From positions 42,442,242 to 42,506,241 of the forward strand of contig CM055277.1 of the NCBI GenBank assembly GCA_029237695.1: DNA of 64,000 nucleotides. Reading direction: 5' to 3'. A model generated the notes under the pieces. It saw only the letters and a list, made by a program, of their open reading frames with translations. It was not told the DNA's origin and ran no database searches. Shown piece after piece: positions 8,948 through 20,160 of this stretch. Origin of the DNA: Conchocele bisecta. Taxonomy: Eukaryota > Mollusca > Bivalvia > Lucinida > Thyasiridae. The stretch's first letter is position 1. Each line of letters begins with the position of its first letter. The position numbers were made by a program, and so were the translations under genes.

Positions 8948-9670
8948 TTAGGGGGGATTCCAAAATCAGAACTCAATATTTACATCAAGATACTATATAT
9001 TCAGCCCTGAAAATAGAATAACCTGACCTGGTGCCAGGTCCTAAACACACCAGTCACTAACGCCCATCCCCTAAGATAATAGGACTAGCTCAAGTCTTCT
9101 TACTCTTATAAGGGTATAACCGGATTCAACTCTAAAGCACGAGAAAGCCAAAAATAAACATGTACCAGAGGACCAAACCAGGGATATGAGTTCCGGAAAG
9201 TATGAACCCATCGTTAACTTTACCCTTCACATGCTCCCGACGAGGGTCAAGGTCAATGTTGATTGATTGATTATTGGTGTTTAACGGCCTATCAACAGCC
9301 AGGGTCATGTAAGGCCGGGCCAACAGGATGGATTATCCTACATTCAACCTGTACAAAAATTAGGGAAATTCCCAAAATCAGAGCTCAATATTTACATAAA
9401 CTATATATTCAGCCCTGAAATTAGAATATCCTGACCTGATGCCAGGTCCATGCCACACCAGAGTCACTTAGCTCAAGCCCCAAAGTAATATGATTAGCTA
9501 TGATAAGCTTATTACTTCTTAATGGAGCATAACAGGATTTAGCTCTCGAGTACCAGGGGCCAAAGTAGGTACAAGAGGGCCAAACCATGTAGGTCGGCAT
9601 TCCGGTAAGGATGAACACCGATCGTTAAATTACCCTTCGCTACTCCCTCCTACCTCCCACACAAGGTCAA
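8948..9670 (-). mobile_element. (GATT)n-tailed SINE-like repeats, two copies
   Basis: Copy 1 runs from about 8948 to 9250 without its tail. Copy 2 runs from about 9258 to 9670, beginning on the plus strand with a GATTGATTGATT tail and GTTTAACGGCCTATCAACAG. The shared body words are 'tcaatatttacat', 'gccaggtcc', 'gtataaccggattcaac' and 'gccaaaaataaacatgtacc'. The copy at 46.6 kb, with a 12-bp target duplication, shows that the simple-repeat end is the 3' end; these copies are therefore on the minus strand. No ORF. Confidence 0.6.
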
Positions 9671-9679
9671 TGTTGAAAC

Positions 9680-10200
9680 GTCGTGACAGTGAGAGATTGT
9701 TAAATTTGTCTGTCATGATTTTTACGGTACTGTGTTTCAGCACTGTCGGACAGCAGGTTATGCAATAAATCCTGATTCAAGTCTCGCATCCAAGAAAGCC
9801 AATCAATGCCCCTGAGGGCCAGTCCAGATTGAATGGGATATCAGAAAGGGTGAACCCATCGTTAATAGACTAGCCAGCAATGTCTTTGAAACAGATTTCA
9901 ATTGATTTTGTTATCAATTTTTTTATTTTTTTTTCTTCTTGGTTTTAGTGCATGGAGAGGCCATGTTTCATGTCTACATCATTGATTACGCATTACCCAC
10001 ACAACCTCTGACATGCATAATGGTCAATATTTTGGATAATGAGATAATAACAGAATAGAAACCTGATTAATAATTAAACAAACCTTTAATATTTAACGGC
10101 AATACTAACGTAAAACACTATAAACAAAATCACACATTCACATTCTACGTTGTCGCATTTGGCTACTAAAATTGCAGTGATGGGGGGGGGGGGAACACAA
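9680..10200. other. Gene-free AT-rich stretch
   Basis: The stretch includes a poly-G run near 10182. I see no exon, hairpin or recognised repeat. Confidence 0.4.
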
Positions 10201-10203
10201 AAC

Positions 10204-11215
10204 ACTGTTACAAAACACATAATTGATTGATTGATTATCGGTGTTTAAGGGCCTATCAACAGACAGGGCCATGTAAGACCGGGCCAACAGGATGGACTAT
10301 CCCGCATTCAATCTGTAAAAAATGAGAGAAAACTCCCAAAATCAGAGCTCAATATTTACATAAACTATATATTCAGCCATGAAATTAGAATATCTTGAAC
10401 TGGTGCCAGGTCCATGCCACACCAGAGTCATTTAGCTCTCGCCCCAAAGTAACATGATTAGCTATAAGCTAATTACCTCTTAATAGAGCATAACATGATT
10501 TAGCTCTCAAGTACCAGGACTAAAATGGTACAAGAGGGCAAAACCATGTAGACATTCCGGTAAGGAACAAAACACCTACACGCAAAAGTGTTACCAAACC
10601 ACTAATGACTATGAAACGACTAACTAATACACGTACAACATGGAATTGTATACATAATCTTGCAGAGCATGAATTGTATGCTTGTCAAATGTAGAATGCA
10701 TGTTGGTACATGGAAGGAAAATGTGGTTTACTTTGTTGAATATAAACTCAAGTTATCGCAATATTCGATTCGATTTTGATTCGATTTGAATATGGTTTAA
10801 CGGCCTACCAACAGCTAAGGTCATATAAGGCCAGTGTCAGCGGGGTCGATTCCTGCATGTCACCTGTAGTGTGGGGGGGGGGGGGGGGGGAAGGGAAGGG
10901 GGGAAATCCCAAGATCAGAACTCAATATTTACATCAAGATACTATATATCTTGAAAATAGAATAACCTGACTTTGGGCCAGATCCTAAACACACCAAAGT
11001 CACTTAGCCCCATCCCCTAAAGTATATGACTAGCTCTAGTCTTACTTCACGTATAAGGGGTATAACCGGATTCAACTGTACAAGGAAGCCAAAAATAAAC
11101 ATGTACCAGAGGGCCAAAACCGGGATATCGGGATTCCGGAATGGTCGAACAAGCATGGCTACTGCGGCACAATTCTTGAGATTGACTCTGCCCCGACACC
11201 GCATGGGGCGACTGA
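10204..11215 (-). mobile_element. SINE-like repeats, two more copies
   Basis: Copies occupy about 10204-10570 and 10755-11215. Both have the GTTTAA(C/G)GGCCTA-CAACAG start, the 'tcaatatttaca' segment and the 'ccaggtcc' or related segment. The second carries a G-run at 10872-10892, continues through 'ggattccgg' and ends near 'gccccgacaccgcatgggg'. The gap between them (10571-10754) is plain AT-rich sequence. The short frames inside are not genes. Confidence 0.6.
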
Positions 11216-11369
11216 CATTTGAAAGTCCCTGGCATCGCTTGGACTTGAAGTCCTATGACCTTGGGCAATGGGGAAGCAAAAGTGTACCACGAAAAGAATC
11301 TCTGGAAAGTGTTTAAAATGTGCATCAAGTTTGAACTTCAAGTTTGCAGAAATATATTACATAAACAAG

Positions 11370-12201
11370 AACCCCGAAGGTCAACATACGACCGTCAAAT
11401 ATGCGCAAGACAGTGAAGATACAGAAAAAAATGGTCAAGTTAAAAAAGTTATATTTTTGTGAAAAAATATTTTTTTCAGCATAAAAACATGAAGGTGCAC
11501 ATCTTCAATATGTGTAGAACGCGTGTGTATAGTTTCAGATCGATCCACTGAACGGTTTCAGAGGAATTGTCTACACAAACCCTGTAGCCTAGATAGAATT
11601 GTACACAAAAATGTCGAAAAAATGGTTAAGTTAAAACGCTGATATTTTTGTTAAAAAAATATTTTTTCTGCCATAAAAACACCAAGGTGCACATCTTCAA
11701 TATGTGTAGAACGCGTGTGTATAGTTTCAGATGGATCCAATGAACGGTTGCAGAGGAGTTGTTTACACAAACTCTGTACCCTATATAGAATTGTATACAA
11801 AAATGTCGAAAAAAATGGTTAAGTTAAAACGCTGATATTGTAAAAAAATGTTTTTTTTTGCCATAAAAACACCAAGGTGCACATCTTCAATAATGTGTAG
11901 AATGTGTGTGTGTAGTTTCAGATCGGTCCACTGAACAGTTTCAGAGGAGTTGTGTACGCAAACTCTGTATTGTATAATAGAATTGTATACAAAAATGTTG
12001 AAAATGGCTAAGTTAAAACGGTGATATTTTTCTTAAAAAAAATCCTTTTTTCGCCATAAAAACACCAAGGTGCACATTTTCAATAGGTGTGGAATGTGCA
12101 TAGTTTCAGATCGATCCAATGAGTTTGGTCCGCCGACCGCCCGCCCGCCGGATGGTAAAACATAATACGTACGTTTTTTCAAAACGGTCGTATTATAATG
12201 A
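11370..12201 (+). mobile_element. Pearl/HINE-like element with ~192-bp tandem core
   Basis: The 5' end reads ACAAGAACCCCG, followed by ATACGACCGT at 11386-11395. Four units follow, marked by AAGTTAAAA at about 11436, 11628, 11821 and 12010 (spacing 189-193 bp). A CCGCCCGCCCG microsatellite (12131-12150) and a hairpin at 12162-12196 close it. The right arm of the hairpin contains ACGGTCGTAT, the exact inverse of the 5' motif. This core lacks the TGACCTTGACC block found in most other families. Confidence 0.72.
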
Positions 12202-12407
12202 AAAGATTCCACTCAGATCAACTAAAATTTGGACCTGAAGTAAACAATTAACTATTCATTTAATAATTGAATTAACTATTTAACAGCATAGATTACACAC
12301 AAACTATGTTGGGTTATTTAACATTACGTGAGAGTTGGTCTGTAATACATCAGTCAATTGCATTCCAAACCCCAGGTGGGGCTAATTCCACAAAATAAGG
12401 CAATATT

Positions 12408-13070
12408 ATTGATTCGATTTGATTTGAATAGAGTTTAATGGCCTACCAACAGCTAAGGTCATATAAGGCCGGGGTCAACAGGTTGGAATCCCACAGGTCA
12501 CCTGTATGATGGGGGGGGGGGGGGGGGTGGGGGGGGGGGGGGGGGTGGGGGTAAATCGCAAAATCAAAACCCAATATTTACATCAAGCTATTCAGCCCTG
12601 AAAATAGGATAACCTGACCTGGTGCTAGGTCCTAAACACACCAGAGTCACTAAGCCCCATCCCCTACGGTAATATGACTAGCTCTAGTCTTACTACACTT
12701 ATAAGGGGTATAACCTGATTCAACTCACAAGGAAGCCAAAAATAAACATGTACAAGAGGGCCAAATCAGAGATATCGGGATTCCGGTAGGATGAAACCCC
12801 ATCGTTAATGCCATTCGAGCCGCCTCCTACGACAAGCATGGCTACTGCGGAACAATTCTTGGGATTTACACCTCCCCGATGCCGCACGGGGCTCAACGGT
12901 GTCGAATCCCGCATGTCCACTTGTATGGTGGGGGGGAAAATCCCAAAAAACTCAATATTTAACATCAAGATACTTTATATATTCCCATCCAATGAAAAAA
13001 TAATAAAAAACCTGATCTGGTGTCAGGTCCTCCAAACACACTAGAGTCACTAAGCCCCATCCGCTAAAGT
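12408..13070 (-). mobile_element. SINE-like repeats, full and partial copy
   Basis: The full copy spans about 12408-12880, from a GATTCGATTTGA-like tail to 'gatgccgcacggggc', with a long G-run at 12511-12548. A second partial copy starts at about 12885 ('gtgtcgaatcccgcatgtcc') and ends near 13070. Confidence 0.6.
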
Positions 13071-13079
13071 AAGTACAAT

Positions 13080-13290
13080 GCACCTCTCTACAACGGCCAG
13101 CCATGGGAAGATTGGAAACTGGCTGTTGTAGAGAGGTGGCTGTTGAAAAGAGGTAAATTTTATAGTTAAGGTGCCTAATTTGATCAAAAGTTTCTAGTTC
13201 TTCACAAAAACTGACATGTTGGGACTGCTTTAGAATCATCTCAATGAGACGATTCTAAAGCACTCCTAACTTGCCAGTTGTGAAGAATAA
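13080..13290. other. Two adjacent hairpins
   Basis: At 13080-13138, CACCTCTCTACAACGGCCAG pairs with CTGGCTGTTGTAGAGAGGTG (19 of 20). At about 13197-13287 a second, looser palindrome of about 90 bp is centred on GAATCATCTCA-ATGAGACGATTC. Part of the second motif recurs near 20.79 kb. They look like small fold-back elements. Confidence 0.6.
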
Positions 13291-13364
13291 ACAAAATCCC
13301 CCACGAATTACGCTGTAGCTCTGGTACACAGGTCCCAGACAATTCTATCGATATAGCCTATGTA

Positions 13365-14399
13365 CGAGGGCGTATCAAAAAGTTTGTGGACTTTTCATAT
13401 AACTTTTTTATTTGAAGAAGAATTGCATATGGTAATTCAGACACGTCGTGGCGCTACATATGATCTTTCGATTTACGAAACTTCGGCCTATTTCTAACAC
13501 TTGGTATTGTTCTATGGTAACCATGGAAACGTCGGAAAACGTCGTCGGGCAGGTTGCCATTTTGTACTTACATATCGTCTTCATATGTTATTACCGCGGT
13601 GAATACATGGCCGATTTCGAAAATAAAAAGAAAAAAACCGCCATATGCTCCTTGAAACGCCAGATAGATGCCTAAAATAATGACGCTAATAACCAAAGTT
13701 TATTGAAATGACACAAATATGTTGACGTCACGTTATTGCAGTTGTTTTGAATTTATCGTGACGTCGGGGCAGCTGACATGGACACGCGCGTCGAATTACG
13801 CAGTTCTATCAAAAATATTCTGCACATTGCTATGGTATACTCCCCATCGCAAACCGAAAAACAAACGGTAAGTGTATGGAGAATCATCCGTATCTATATT
13901 ACTTGTGTGCAAATGCCATAAACAATTCTGGAAGGGCCAGTATCGGTTGCTGATGCTGACAGACCTGGAAGACCACAGACGGCAATTTCACACAAGGTGG
14001 TAGATTCGGTCAGATCGATAGTTGATGGAGACAGGAGGGTGAATATTGGTGAAATTATTAGCACATTGCAAGTAGACATTAGCTACGGGTCAGTACAATC
14101 GATATTAACAGAAATTCTAAAAAAATAAAAAAGGAGTAACCAGCGCACCTGTTCCGGTTGAGATCACCGTAACGTCATTTTCAATGCATACGGGACGTCG
14201 ATGTTTTGTGCCCCGACCTACTGACATACCATGTAGTGAACGCCATGTAATTATGTCAATGTTAACGTTATCTCCAAAATAATTGTCAATAGTTATGGTA
14301 GATATAACACCTTTGAAAGATATTAAAAAACCAATTCTGCATTACTATGTAAGGTTATAAAGTTATAAGAATGTCCACAAAATTTTTGATATGCCCTCG
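13365..14399 (+). mobile_element. Mariner-family element, internally decayed
   Basis: The 27-bp terminal inverted repeats begin CGAGGGCGTATCAAAAAG (left, 13365-13391) and match the reverse complement of 14373-14399 at 25 of 27 positions. Both ends are flanked by TA (13363-13364 and 14400-14401), the mariner target. At about 1.03 kb it is somewhat shorter than full mariners (about 1.3 kb). A plus frame near 13940-14127 encodes ADRPGRPQTAISHKVVDSVR and then YGSVQSILTEILKK, typical of the mariner transposase helix-turn-helix. No DDE/DDD core is readable, so it is a dead copy. Confidence 0.85.
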
Positions 14400-15012
14400 T
14401 ATGTTGTTTAAAGTAGTATTAGAAGGTAAACAGCGAGCTGAAATACATGGAATTTCAAATAAGCGAAAATGTATCGAAAACATCTTACATTTTGGTCAAT
14501 ATGGTATATATTCTAGAGAATTTTTTAAACCTACGGGTTTACAAAATATCGATACCATTTACATGCTGTACAGTTTCTTTTTGCCTTCAGTACCGGCATA
14601 TCTCATCAGATAGCACTCACATTAGAAATTACCAAAGTTAACTTGAAAATAAGTAGAATGTGAACCATTTGTTTTGTTTCAAAATAGAACAAACAGAAAT
14701 GCATTATTATTACATCATATGAAGTACTGTTGATACATGAACCATCATAGTCAACACCAAAATCTATTACTACTGTGGTAAACATCAAGGCTACCATATG
14801 ATTGATACAAATGTAATATTCATGGATACAATGGAATACATTTAATATTGACTTGTACACATTGATGACAACACTTGTCACTGTCAGAGCCGATTATCTA
14901 TGAAGCACTTGACAAAAATATAGTGTCTCATGAGTAGGTAGGCAATTAATCAACCTACATAGTCCAAGGTTTAAAATTTTGATTACGAGCCCTGCAACCG
15001 TGAGTATCTACA
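14400..15012. other. Gene-free stretch
   Basis: AT-rich sequence between the mariner and the last exon of the next gene. It is the likely 3' flank of that minus-strand gene. No clear poly(A) signal could be assigned. Confidence 0.35.
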
Positions 15013-15275
15013 TCACTTTTTTTCAGCCGCTGCCTTTGAATCAGCCACAATCATGTTGTGAACTTTTTTCTTGATATTGTCACGCGTTCTCTTGTGAATC
15101 AACCCGTGGTTAGAAAGACTTACTTTCATTGCCTTTTCCACTTCTTTCACTCTTGGACACTTGCTATTTAGAAAGTTAATTTTGAACAAAACCTGCAGTT
15201 CCGCTGTATCTTCATTGGTCCAATGTTGTCTCACAACCTTCTTCGCTGGCTTTCTCATTATAACCGGCTGGCTCA
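15013..15275 (-). CDS. Last exon of Crypton-like gene, Myb/SANT-like domain
   Basis: This minus-strand terminal exon has a clear acceptor (TTATTTTGTAG) and stop. Its first two bases complete the codon left by the exon ending at 15993, so the two join in frame. It encodes RQHWTNEDTAELQVLF, a spaced basic/aromatic stretch and KRTRDNIKKKVHNMIV, ending AAAEKK. The W-(T/S)-x-E-(E/D) start and the late (R/K)-x-x-(I/V)-K-x-(K/Y)-V-x-N resemble the Myb/SANT-like tail seen at the C-terminus of tyrosine-recombinase-like proteins in molluscs. A DNA-binding role would be inferred from this. It is intact, while the exons upstream are damaged. Confidence 0.6.
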
Positions 15276-15992
15276 CTACAAAATAAATACATAACGGGTC
15301 TTCCTTTCCCAGGAGTGATGATTCAATATATATGTATTACATGCATTTGCTGAGCTATTTTTTTTTGTCTCAAAATGTTAGTTTGCACTGCTGCAATGTT
15401 ACATACAAAAATTGGAAAGTAGATATCTCCTATTTTCAGTTGTTGAAAATCGTGTTTCTTGATACTACAAAAGGATAATTTTTGAAACCTAAATGAATAA
15501 TTTTATTAGAAATAGCTATCAAAAATGTGTACTGTATTTTTGTATGTTCTTCAGTGTACACATTGGAAGCCTGTTTAGGATGCTCAAGTAAAGTTGTGGT
15601 ATACTGTGGTACGTATCGCAGTTCATGTTTTGAATTATCGTGATAATATCGCGGTTCATTTTTCTCCGGCAAATACCCAACCACAGTCATAACTACACAG
15701 AGTTTGTAATTATTTGGATATTATTTTGTGTTTTATTCGCCAACTCTAATCCAAACATGCACGTGTGCAAAGATAAGATACATTCTCCCATCAGTTTCCA
15801 TGTTGACAACTAGCATCGATCCGAGACGAAAGAATACTGTTGCGTGACAACTTGTTTTTTTTTTGGCCTGCTGACACAGAAAAAATCCAATGTTCCATCC
15901 AGAAAACTTGGGATATCCTCGTTGCATGGATGAGAACACAGATTACGGAGCTTACAATGAAGCATCATATGCTTTTAACATATTTAACTTAC
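15276..15992. other. Intron of the Crypton-like gene
   Basis: AT-rich sequence flanked by GTAAGT (minus strand, 15992-15987) and TTTTGTAG. Short open frames inside do not look coding. Confidence 0.5.
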
Positions 15993-16139
15993 ATTCTTCT
16001 TCATCATTGTCAATCTCTTCCCAGTCTTCGTCTGGGATGAAGTTTTCTTCTACCCCATCAAAAGCATCATCTGGTACTGGCTCAGCTTGTTCCCCATCTT
16101 GCGGTACGTCATCGATGCCACTGTATTCAGGAACTATGT
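15993..16139 (-). CDS. Acidic exon of the Crypton-like gene
   Basis: This 147-nt exon lies between TATTTCTCTAG and GTAAGT, both strong sites. It encodes IVPEYSGIDDVPQDGEQ, then DDAFDGVEENFIPDEDWEEI and NDEEE, a Glu/Asp-rich linker. The phase (2 nt, 48 codons, 1 nt) fits the exon at 15275. Many transposon-derived and nuclear proteins carry such acidic linkers between recombinase and DNA-binding parts; no specific function can be given. Confidence 0.6.
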
Positions 16140-16259
16140 CTAGAGAAATATAAGTAACAATTCATTAAGTAGGAAGTAACTGGACGAGTAGCAACATATC
16201 TAGAATGACACTTGCCCATGACTGCAATATATCCCTGTGCCGCCCCCTGGGACACAAAA

Positions 16260-16520
16260 TGAGAACAAAACTAGAATGTGTGTTCATCGTGCATAGTGGG
16301 GCAATGTGTATGGGTGGTGCACGTTGTCGAGAGGTGTCTTGTATATGGAGAGACTAGGTGTAGAGTGGGGCAAGGTACAGGAAGGAGTAGCGTGTAAACT
16401 GTTGTAGGATGGAGCAACGTGTAGAATGGGGAATGGTGTACGGTGGAGTGAAGGTAGTGGTGGCCGGATGCAAGGTGGAGACAGACATTGAAGATTGACT
16501 AATGGATACATTTAAGGATA
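16260..16520. repeat. Degenerate GT/GG-rich tandem sequence
   Basis: Loose repeats of 'gtgtagaatgggg' and 'ggtggag' type precede the 109-bp array in the intron upstream of the acidic exon. Open frames here are artefacts. Confidence 0.45.
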
Positions 16521-16935
16521 TGTCATTGTCTGGTCGTCTATGTGTTGTGGGGTTTTGTATCCATACATTGTGGGGTTTGTCGTCCCTTTCATTGTGGGGT
16601 TTCGTGTGGATAGCGAACATGTAATGATATGTCATTGTCTGGTCGTCTATGTGTTGTGGGGTTTTGTATCCATACATTGTGGGGTTTGTCGTCCCTTTCA
16701 TTGTGGGGTTTCGTGTGGATAGCGAACATGTAATGATATGTCATTGTCTGGTCGTCTTTGTGTTGTGGGGTTTTGTATCCATCCATTGTGGGGTTTGTCG
16801 TCCTTTTCATTGTGGGGTTTCGTGTGGATAGCGAACATTTAATGATATGGCATTGTCTGGTCGTCTTTGTGTTGTGGGGTTTTGTATCCATCCATTGTGA
16901 GGTTTGTCGTCCCTTTCATTGTGGGGTTTGTGTCA
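16520..16935 (+). repeat. 109-bp satellite, small array (~4 copies)
   Basis: Near-identical 109-bp units contain three TTGTGGGGTTT words each (GTTGTGGGGTTTTGTATCCA, CATTGTGGGGTTTGTCGTCC, CATTGTGGGGTTTCGTGTGG). It is the reverse complement of the large array at 33.3-37.3 kb. The 60-100-codon frames starting 109 bp apart are artefacts. Confidence 0.88.
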
Positions 16936-17139
16936 CAAGTTGGCTAAAATTTCTGAAGTTTGTCTGCTGTCCAATCGTGTACATGGAAATTTCTCGGTCA
17001 ATACGATCGACCCAATAAGAATGATATCGACATCGGACTACATCCTCGGTCAATATCACTTTAATTGGATCAATAAAATGCATATTGATGGACCTCTGAA
17101 AAGGGCGATAATTGTATAATATTGTTTCTTTATATTTAC

Positions 17140-17339
17140 CACCCAGCTGAATGTCTTAATTTCTTCCCCACAAATTGGCGAGTAACACCATAATTCTTGC
17201 ATAAGCAAGAGTTTGGCCACTTCTACCTTTCCATCCAGTAAACATCCGATGTCTGTCGGTAGTGTTCCATGTGAACATCCATGCTGTGTCCGAGATGGTT
17301 GATTACCCACTGTCGCTCTGATTCTGATGTGTCAAGAAC
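17140..17339 (-). pseudogene. Tyrosine-recombinase C-terminal exon, frameshifted
   Basis: After a strong acceptor (CAATTTGCAG) the exon encodes VLDTSESERQWVINHLGHSM, then HMEHYR, then runs into a stop at 17223. The homologous continuation (VEVAKLLLMQE) is in another frame up to a possible donor (GTAAAT at 17139). H-L-G-H followed by H-x3-Y-R is the box-II pattern of tyrosine recombinases as seen in Crypton/DUF3504-like proteins, where Y is the likely nucleophile. The frameshift, unless it is an assembly indel, makes the gene non-functional. Confidence 0.6.
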
Positions 17340-17690
17340 CTGCAAATTGATACGGGATGTGAACAAAAATAAGAAATGCAAGAAAAGGTTTATTTGGTCA
17401 GTTGAGCTGTTTTCCGAATATTATGCACTCATGATATGGTCATTATGCCAAATGTGTTTGCTATCGCTCACTGGTTTTGTAGTGAAAGGACAGAATCACT
17501 CGTGCATTATTATTCGTGTAAACCACTTGACTGGTCAAATAAACTGTATACAAATATTACACGGGTTTCTGTTTGGCCTAGTAGTTGACGTGTTTCTGAT
17601 ATACCTAGCTACCGGTACCCAACTTGAAACAGAGGAATCCATGATGGCCCTGTATCGCTCACATGATGACATGTGACACAACCACATTCG
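17340..17690. other. Gene-free stretch
   Basis: No exon with splice sites was seen. The plus frame starting at 17281 overlaps the recombinase exon and has no recognisable content. Confidence 0.35.
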
Positions 17691-18526
17691 GGAAAATGTG
17701 AAAATTGACCTTGAGTTGACCCCACGGACCCCGCCCAATTTCGACCCAGGTGCCACCATATGAACAAATCTGAAACAGCACCAACTACCGATCATTCATA
17801 CCAAGTTTCGTCGAAAATCGGCCTGGCAGTTCGTGAATAGAAGATTTTTTAAGAATTTGAGCTATTATTAGACGGCGGCCATCTTGGATTAGCAACGACC
17901 TCCAATTTTACAAATCCGAAAAGGCATCACCCATGGACCATAACTGTGAAGTTTGGCCATCATGGGCCAAGCGGTTTGTGTGAAGAAGATTTTTGAAATT
18001 TCATAATAAAGAACGACCTTTTGACCTTTCGGCGGCCATCTTGGAAAAAATAATTATCAGATTTCAACAAAAAATGGTCCCGAGTGATCGCCTCATCGAT
18101 ACATTCGATTTGATATATGCAGGACCACATTTGGTCAATGTGAAATTTGACCTTCCTGACTCATAGGCCCGCCCAATTTTCGACCGGGGTCACCATATGA
18201 ACAATCTGAAAAAGCGCTAAATACGATCATTCATACAAGTTTCGTCAAAATCGGCCAGGCGGTTAGTGAGAAGATTTTTAAGAATTTGAGAAATTTATAG
18301 ACGGGCGGCCATCTTGGGGATTACCAACGACGTCAAATTACAATCTGAAAGGTAGTAAACCCAAAGACCTCCCTATGAAGTTTGAACCTCATGCTCAAGT
18401 TGTTCGTGAGAAGATGATTTTTTAAGAAGTGTGGACGCGTACGACGACGCGGAGACGGACGGAAGACTGAGGACGAAGAGCGGTAACAATAGCCTCACTG
18501 AGACTTCGGTCATGTGAGCTAAAAAA
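17690..18526 (+). mobile_element. Family-G non-autonomous element
   Basis: The body alternates two word sets several times: 'gatttgatatatgcaggacc', 'aatttgaccttcctg', 'caccatatgaacaa', 'aagtttcgtc-aaaatcggcc', and 'gcggccatcttgg'. It ends in a GACGACGCGG/GACGGACGG microsatellite (18436-18460) and a hairpin at 18490-18521 (TAGCCTCACTGA / TCATGTGAGCTA), then AAAAAA. The hairpin stem corresponds to the GCTCACCTG subterminal motif at the 5' end of the copy at 32.28 kb. It has no ORF. Confidence 0.6.
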
Positions 18527-18699
18527 CAACGATAGGCACAATTACAAATTTACCTGGGATCATTGATAAGCCTATAACTTACGCATGTTACTGGTGCGAC
18601 TAAGATGCGGTAAGTAGAGGACCTGGCCTCACCAGTCAGACTCTGATGGCGTCGTCTGCGCGAAATACACCAGGCCACTGAAATAATTTAATCTAATTT

Positions 18700-18810
18700 T
18701 CCAACAAGATGATTGAATTAGTGTTTAATGTTATTCAATAGCAATGGTCATATACAGATGGGTCGGCAGGTTCGAATCCTGCATCAGTGTTGTTCGGTGA
18801 ACACTACATT
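18700..18810. repeat. SINE-like fragment with GGTTCGAATCC
   Basis: A partial copy, 'gtgtttaatgttattcaatagcaatggtcatata', then GGTTCGAATCCTGCATCAG. The 11-mer matches a tRNA B box, but no A box or cloverleaf was found around it. Confidence 0.5.
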
Positions 18811-19109
18811 GTCTTGAGAGTAACATCAGGTACAAAAGATTCAGAGAATACGGGAATCTTCATCGTTTCATACCTTTTACTCGGCTTCTACGTGAAACAG
18901 GGACCTTCCTTTTGGCAGATCATTTCCTGGATCAGATGCAGTGATTCCACCCCCACATCACAGGGGGGGTCCAACAGAGATGTAGGTTCAACCGCAGCGC
19001 TCGATACTCTTCAGCTGGAAACTGGACGAAGAATTGTTGATATCGGAGTGTGGTTATCAAGTGAGTTTTAGCGAGTGGCAGGTGAGTTTATGTTTCCTAT
19101 TTCTTTTTG

Positions 19110-19155
19110 GTCACCCCCCCCCCCTCCCCCCCCCCCCCCCCCCCCCTCCCCCCCC

Positions 19156-19198
<43 letters not shown>
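19110..19198. repeat. ~85-bp poly-C tract
   Basis: This is nearly pure C with a few T/A interruptions. It makes proline-rich readings in all plus frames, which I reject as genes. The length may be unreliable because such runs assemble poorly. The opposite strand could form G-quadruplex structures. Confidence 0.9.
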
Positions 19199-19199
<1 letters not shown>

Positions 19200-19459
19200 T
19201 GTGTGTATTATATTTATATCACCCTGCTGTGTGTATATTTGTCACCAGTCATGTGTGTACTTTTGGTCCCAGTATGTGTGTATATTTGGTCACCCTCTCC
19301 CATCAATTACATGTTATCTCCTTGTTACGAATGCAATGGGGACATGCAATTGGATGTAGACGTGAATGCAGTTTTGGAGACGGTTGAAGCAGTTTCCTAT
19401 TGTTTTTTTATAGAAAAAAAAAAAAAAAAAAAATACAACAGTGTTTTGCATGCATCATT

Positions 19460-19600
19460 CTACTTTTCTAACTTCTTGAATTTCCGAAGACGTAGGATTG
19501 CGGCCATGTATTCCGGCACGCTTTCGACAATCTGGATTGCTAGAAATTTGAGTCTTTCTAGAACATCAGGTGGCAGGGATGATGGCACATCTCTTCCACA
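19460..19600 (-). pseudogene. Tyrosine-recombinase middle exon, frameshifted
   Basis: After the acceptor GTGCTTCAG it encodes CGRDVPSSLPPDVLERLKFL and AIQIVESVPEY. In Crypton-like proteins the corresponding segment is G-(K/R)-x-G-R-x-V-P-x-L-L-P. The expected N-P-Y-(V/L)-F motif is readable only after a one-base shift near 19505, and the first frame stops at 19460. It is collinear with the exons at 21.07-21.36 and 17.14-17.34 kb. The call is an inference from conserved motif order. Confidence 0.5.
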
Positions 19601-19904
19601 CTGAAGCACAAAGATAAATTTAGTTATGTTTTTGTACATTTACTAGTATTGGTGTGTGGTTTGTCAGCTGATGGAGGTGTTCACCATTTGTTTAGCCTCG
19701 GTCCTGTGGCTTAGGTGCCAATGGTTGCCAGTACATTTACCAAGTAATATACCAAACTGTTACAAGAAATCCTGGTTGATCCGAGACTATTGTGGCTAGG
19801 ATTACATGTTGTAGGAAACGGGGGTATGTGTGTGAAGCTGTGCAATGTTTTGAGTAAATAAAAATGTAAGAACATGTACCAAAAGTTTATTGAAATCCGT
19901 CTAG

Positions 19905-20160
19905 CAGTTTGATTGATTGATTGAATTATTGTTTAACGTCCGTTCAACAGCAAAGGTCATATACCAGACGGGTTGGCTGGTTCGAATCCTGCTATTAATT
20001 GTGTTGGGGGAACACCAAACATGGGGAAATTCTAACATGAATAAAATATTCAATTGTATTTCCATCGAGATGGCATACATTCAATATTTTATACTAGAAC
20101 ATCTGATCTGGTGGTGACAGGTTCTCAACACAGGAAAAACTGAGTCTAACCCGAAAAGTA
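19905..20160 (-). mobile_element. SINE-like copy with GATTGATTGA tail
   Basis: TTGATTGATTGA followed by GTTTAACGTCCGTTCAACAG and GGTTCGAATCCTGC. The later part keeps 'gatctggtg', 'caggttctcaacac' and 'agtaatagg'. It is a diverged member of the same family as 9.26 and 46.62 kb. Confidence 0.55.

Noticed and set aside
19034..19604. Three long proline-rich frames
   Set aside because: They are translations of a poly-C tract with no splice or conserved sequence support.
18760..20000. tRNA gene suggested by GGTTCGAATCC
   Set aside because: No cloverleaf or A box could be built around either site; both are in SINE-like repeats.
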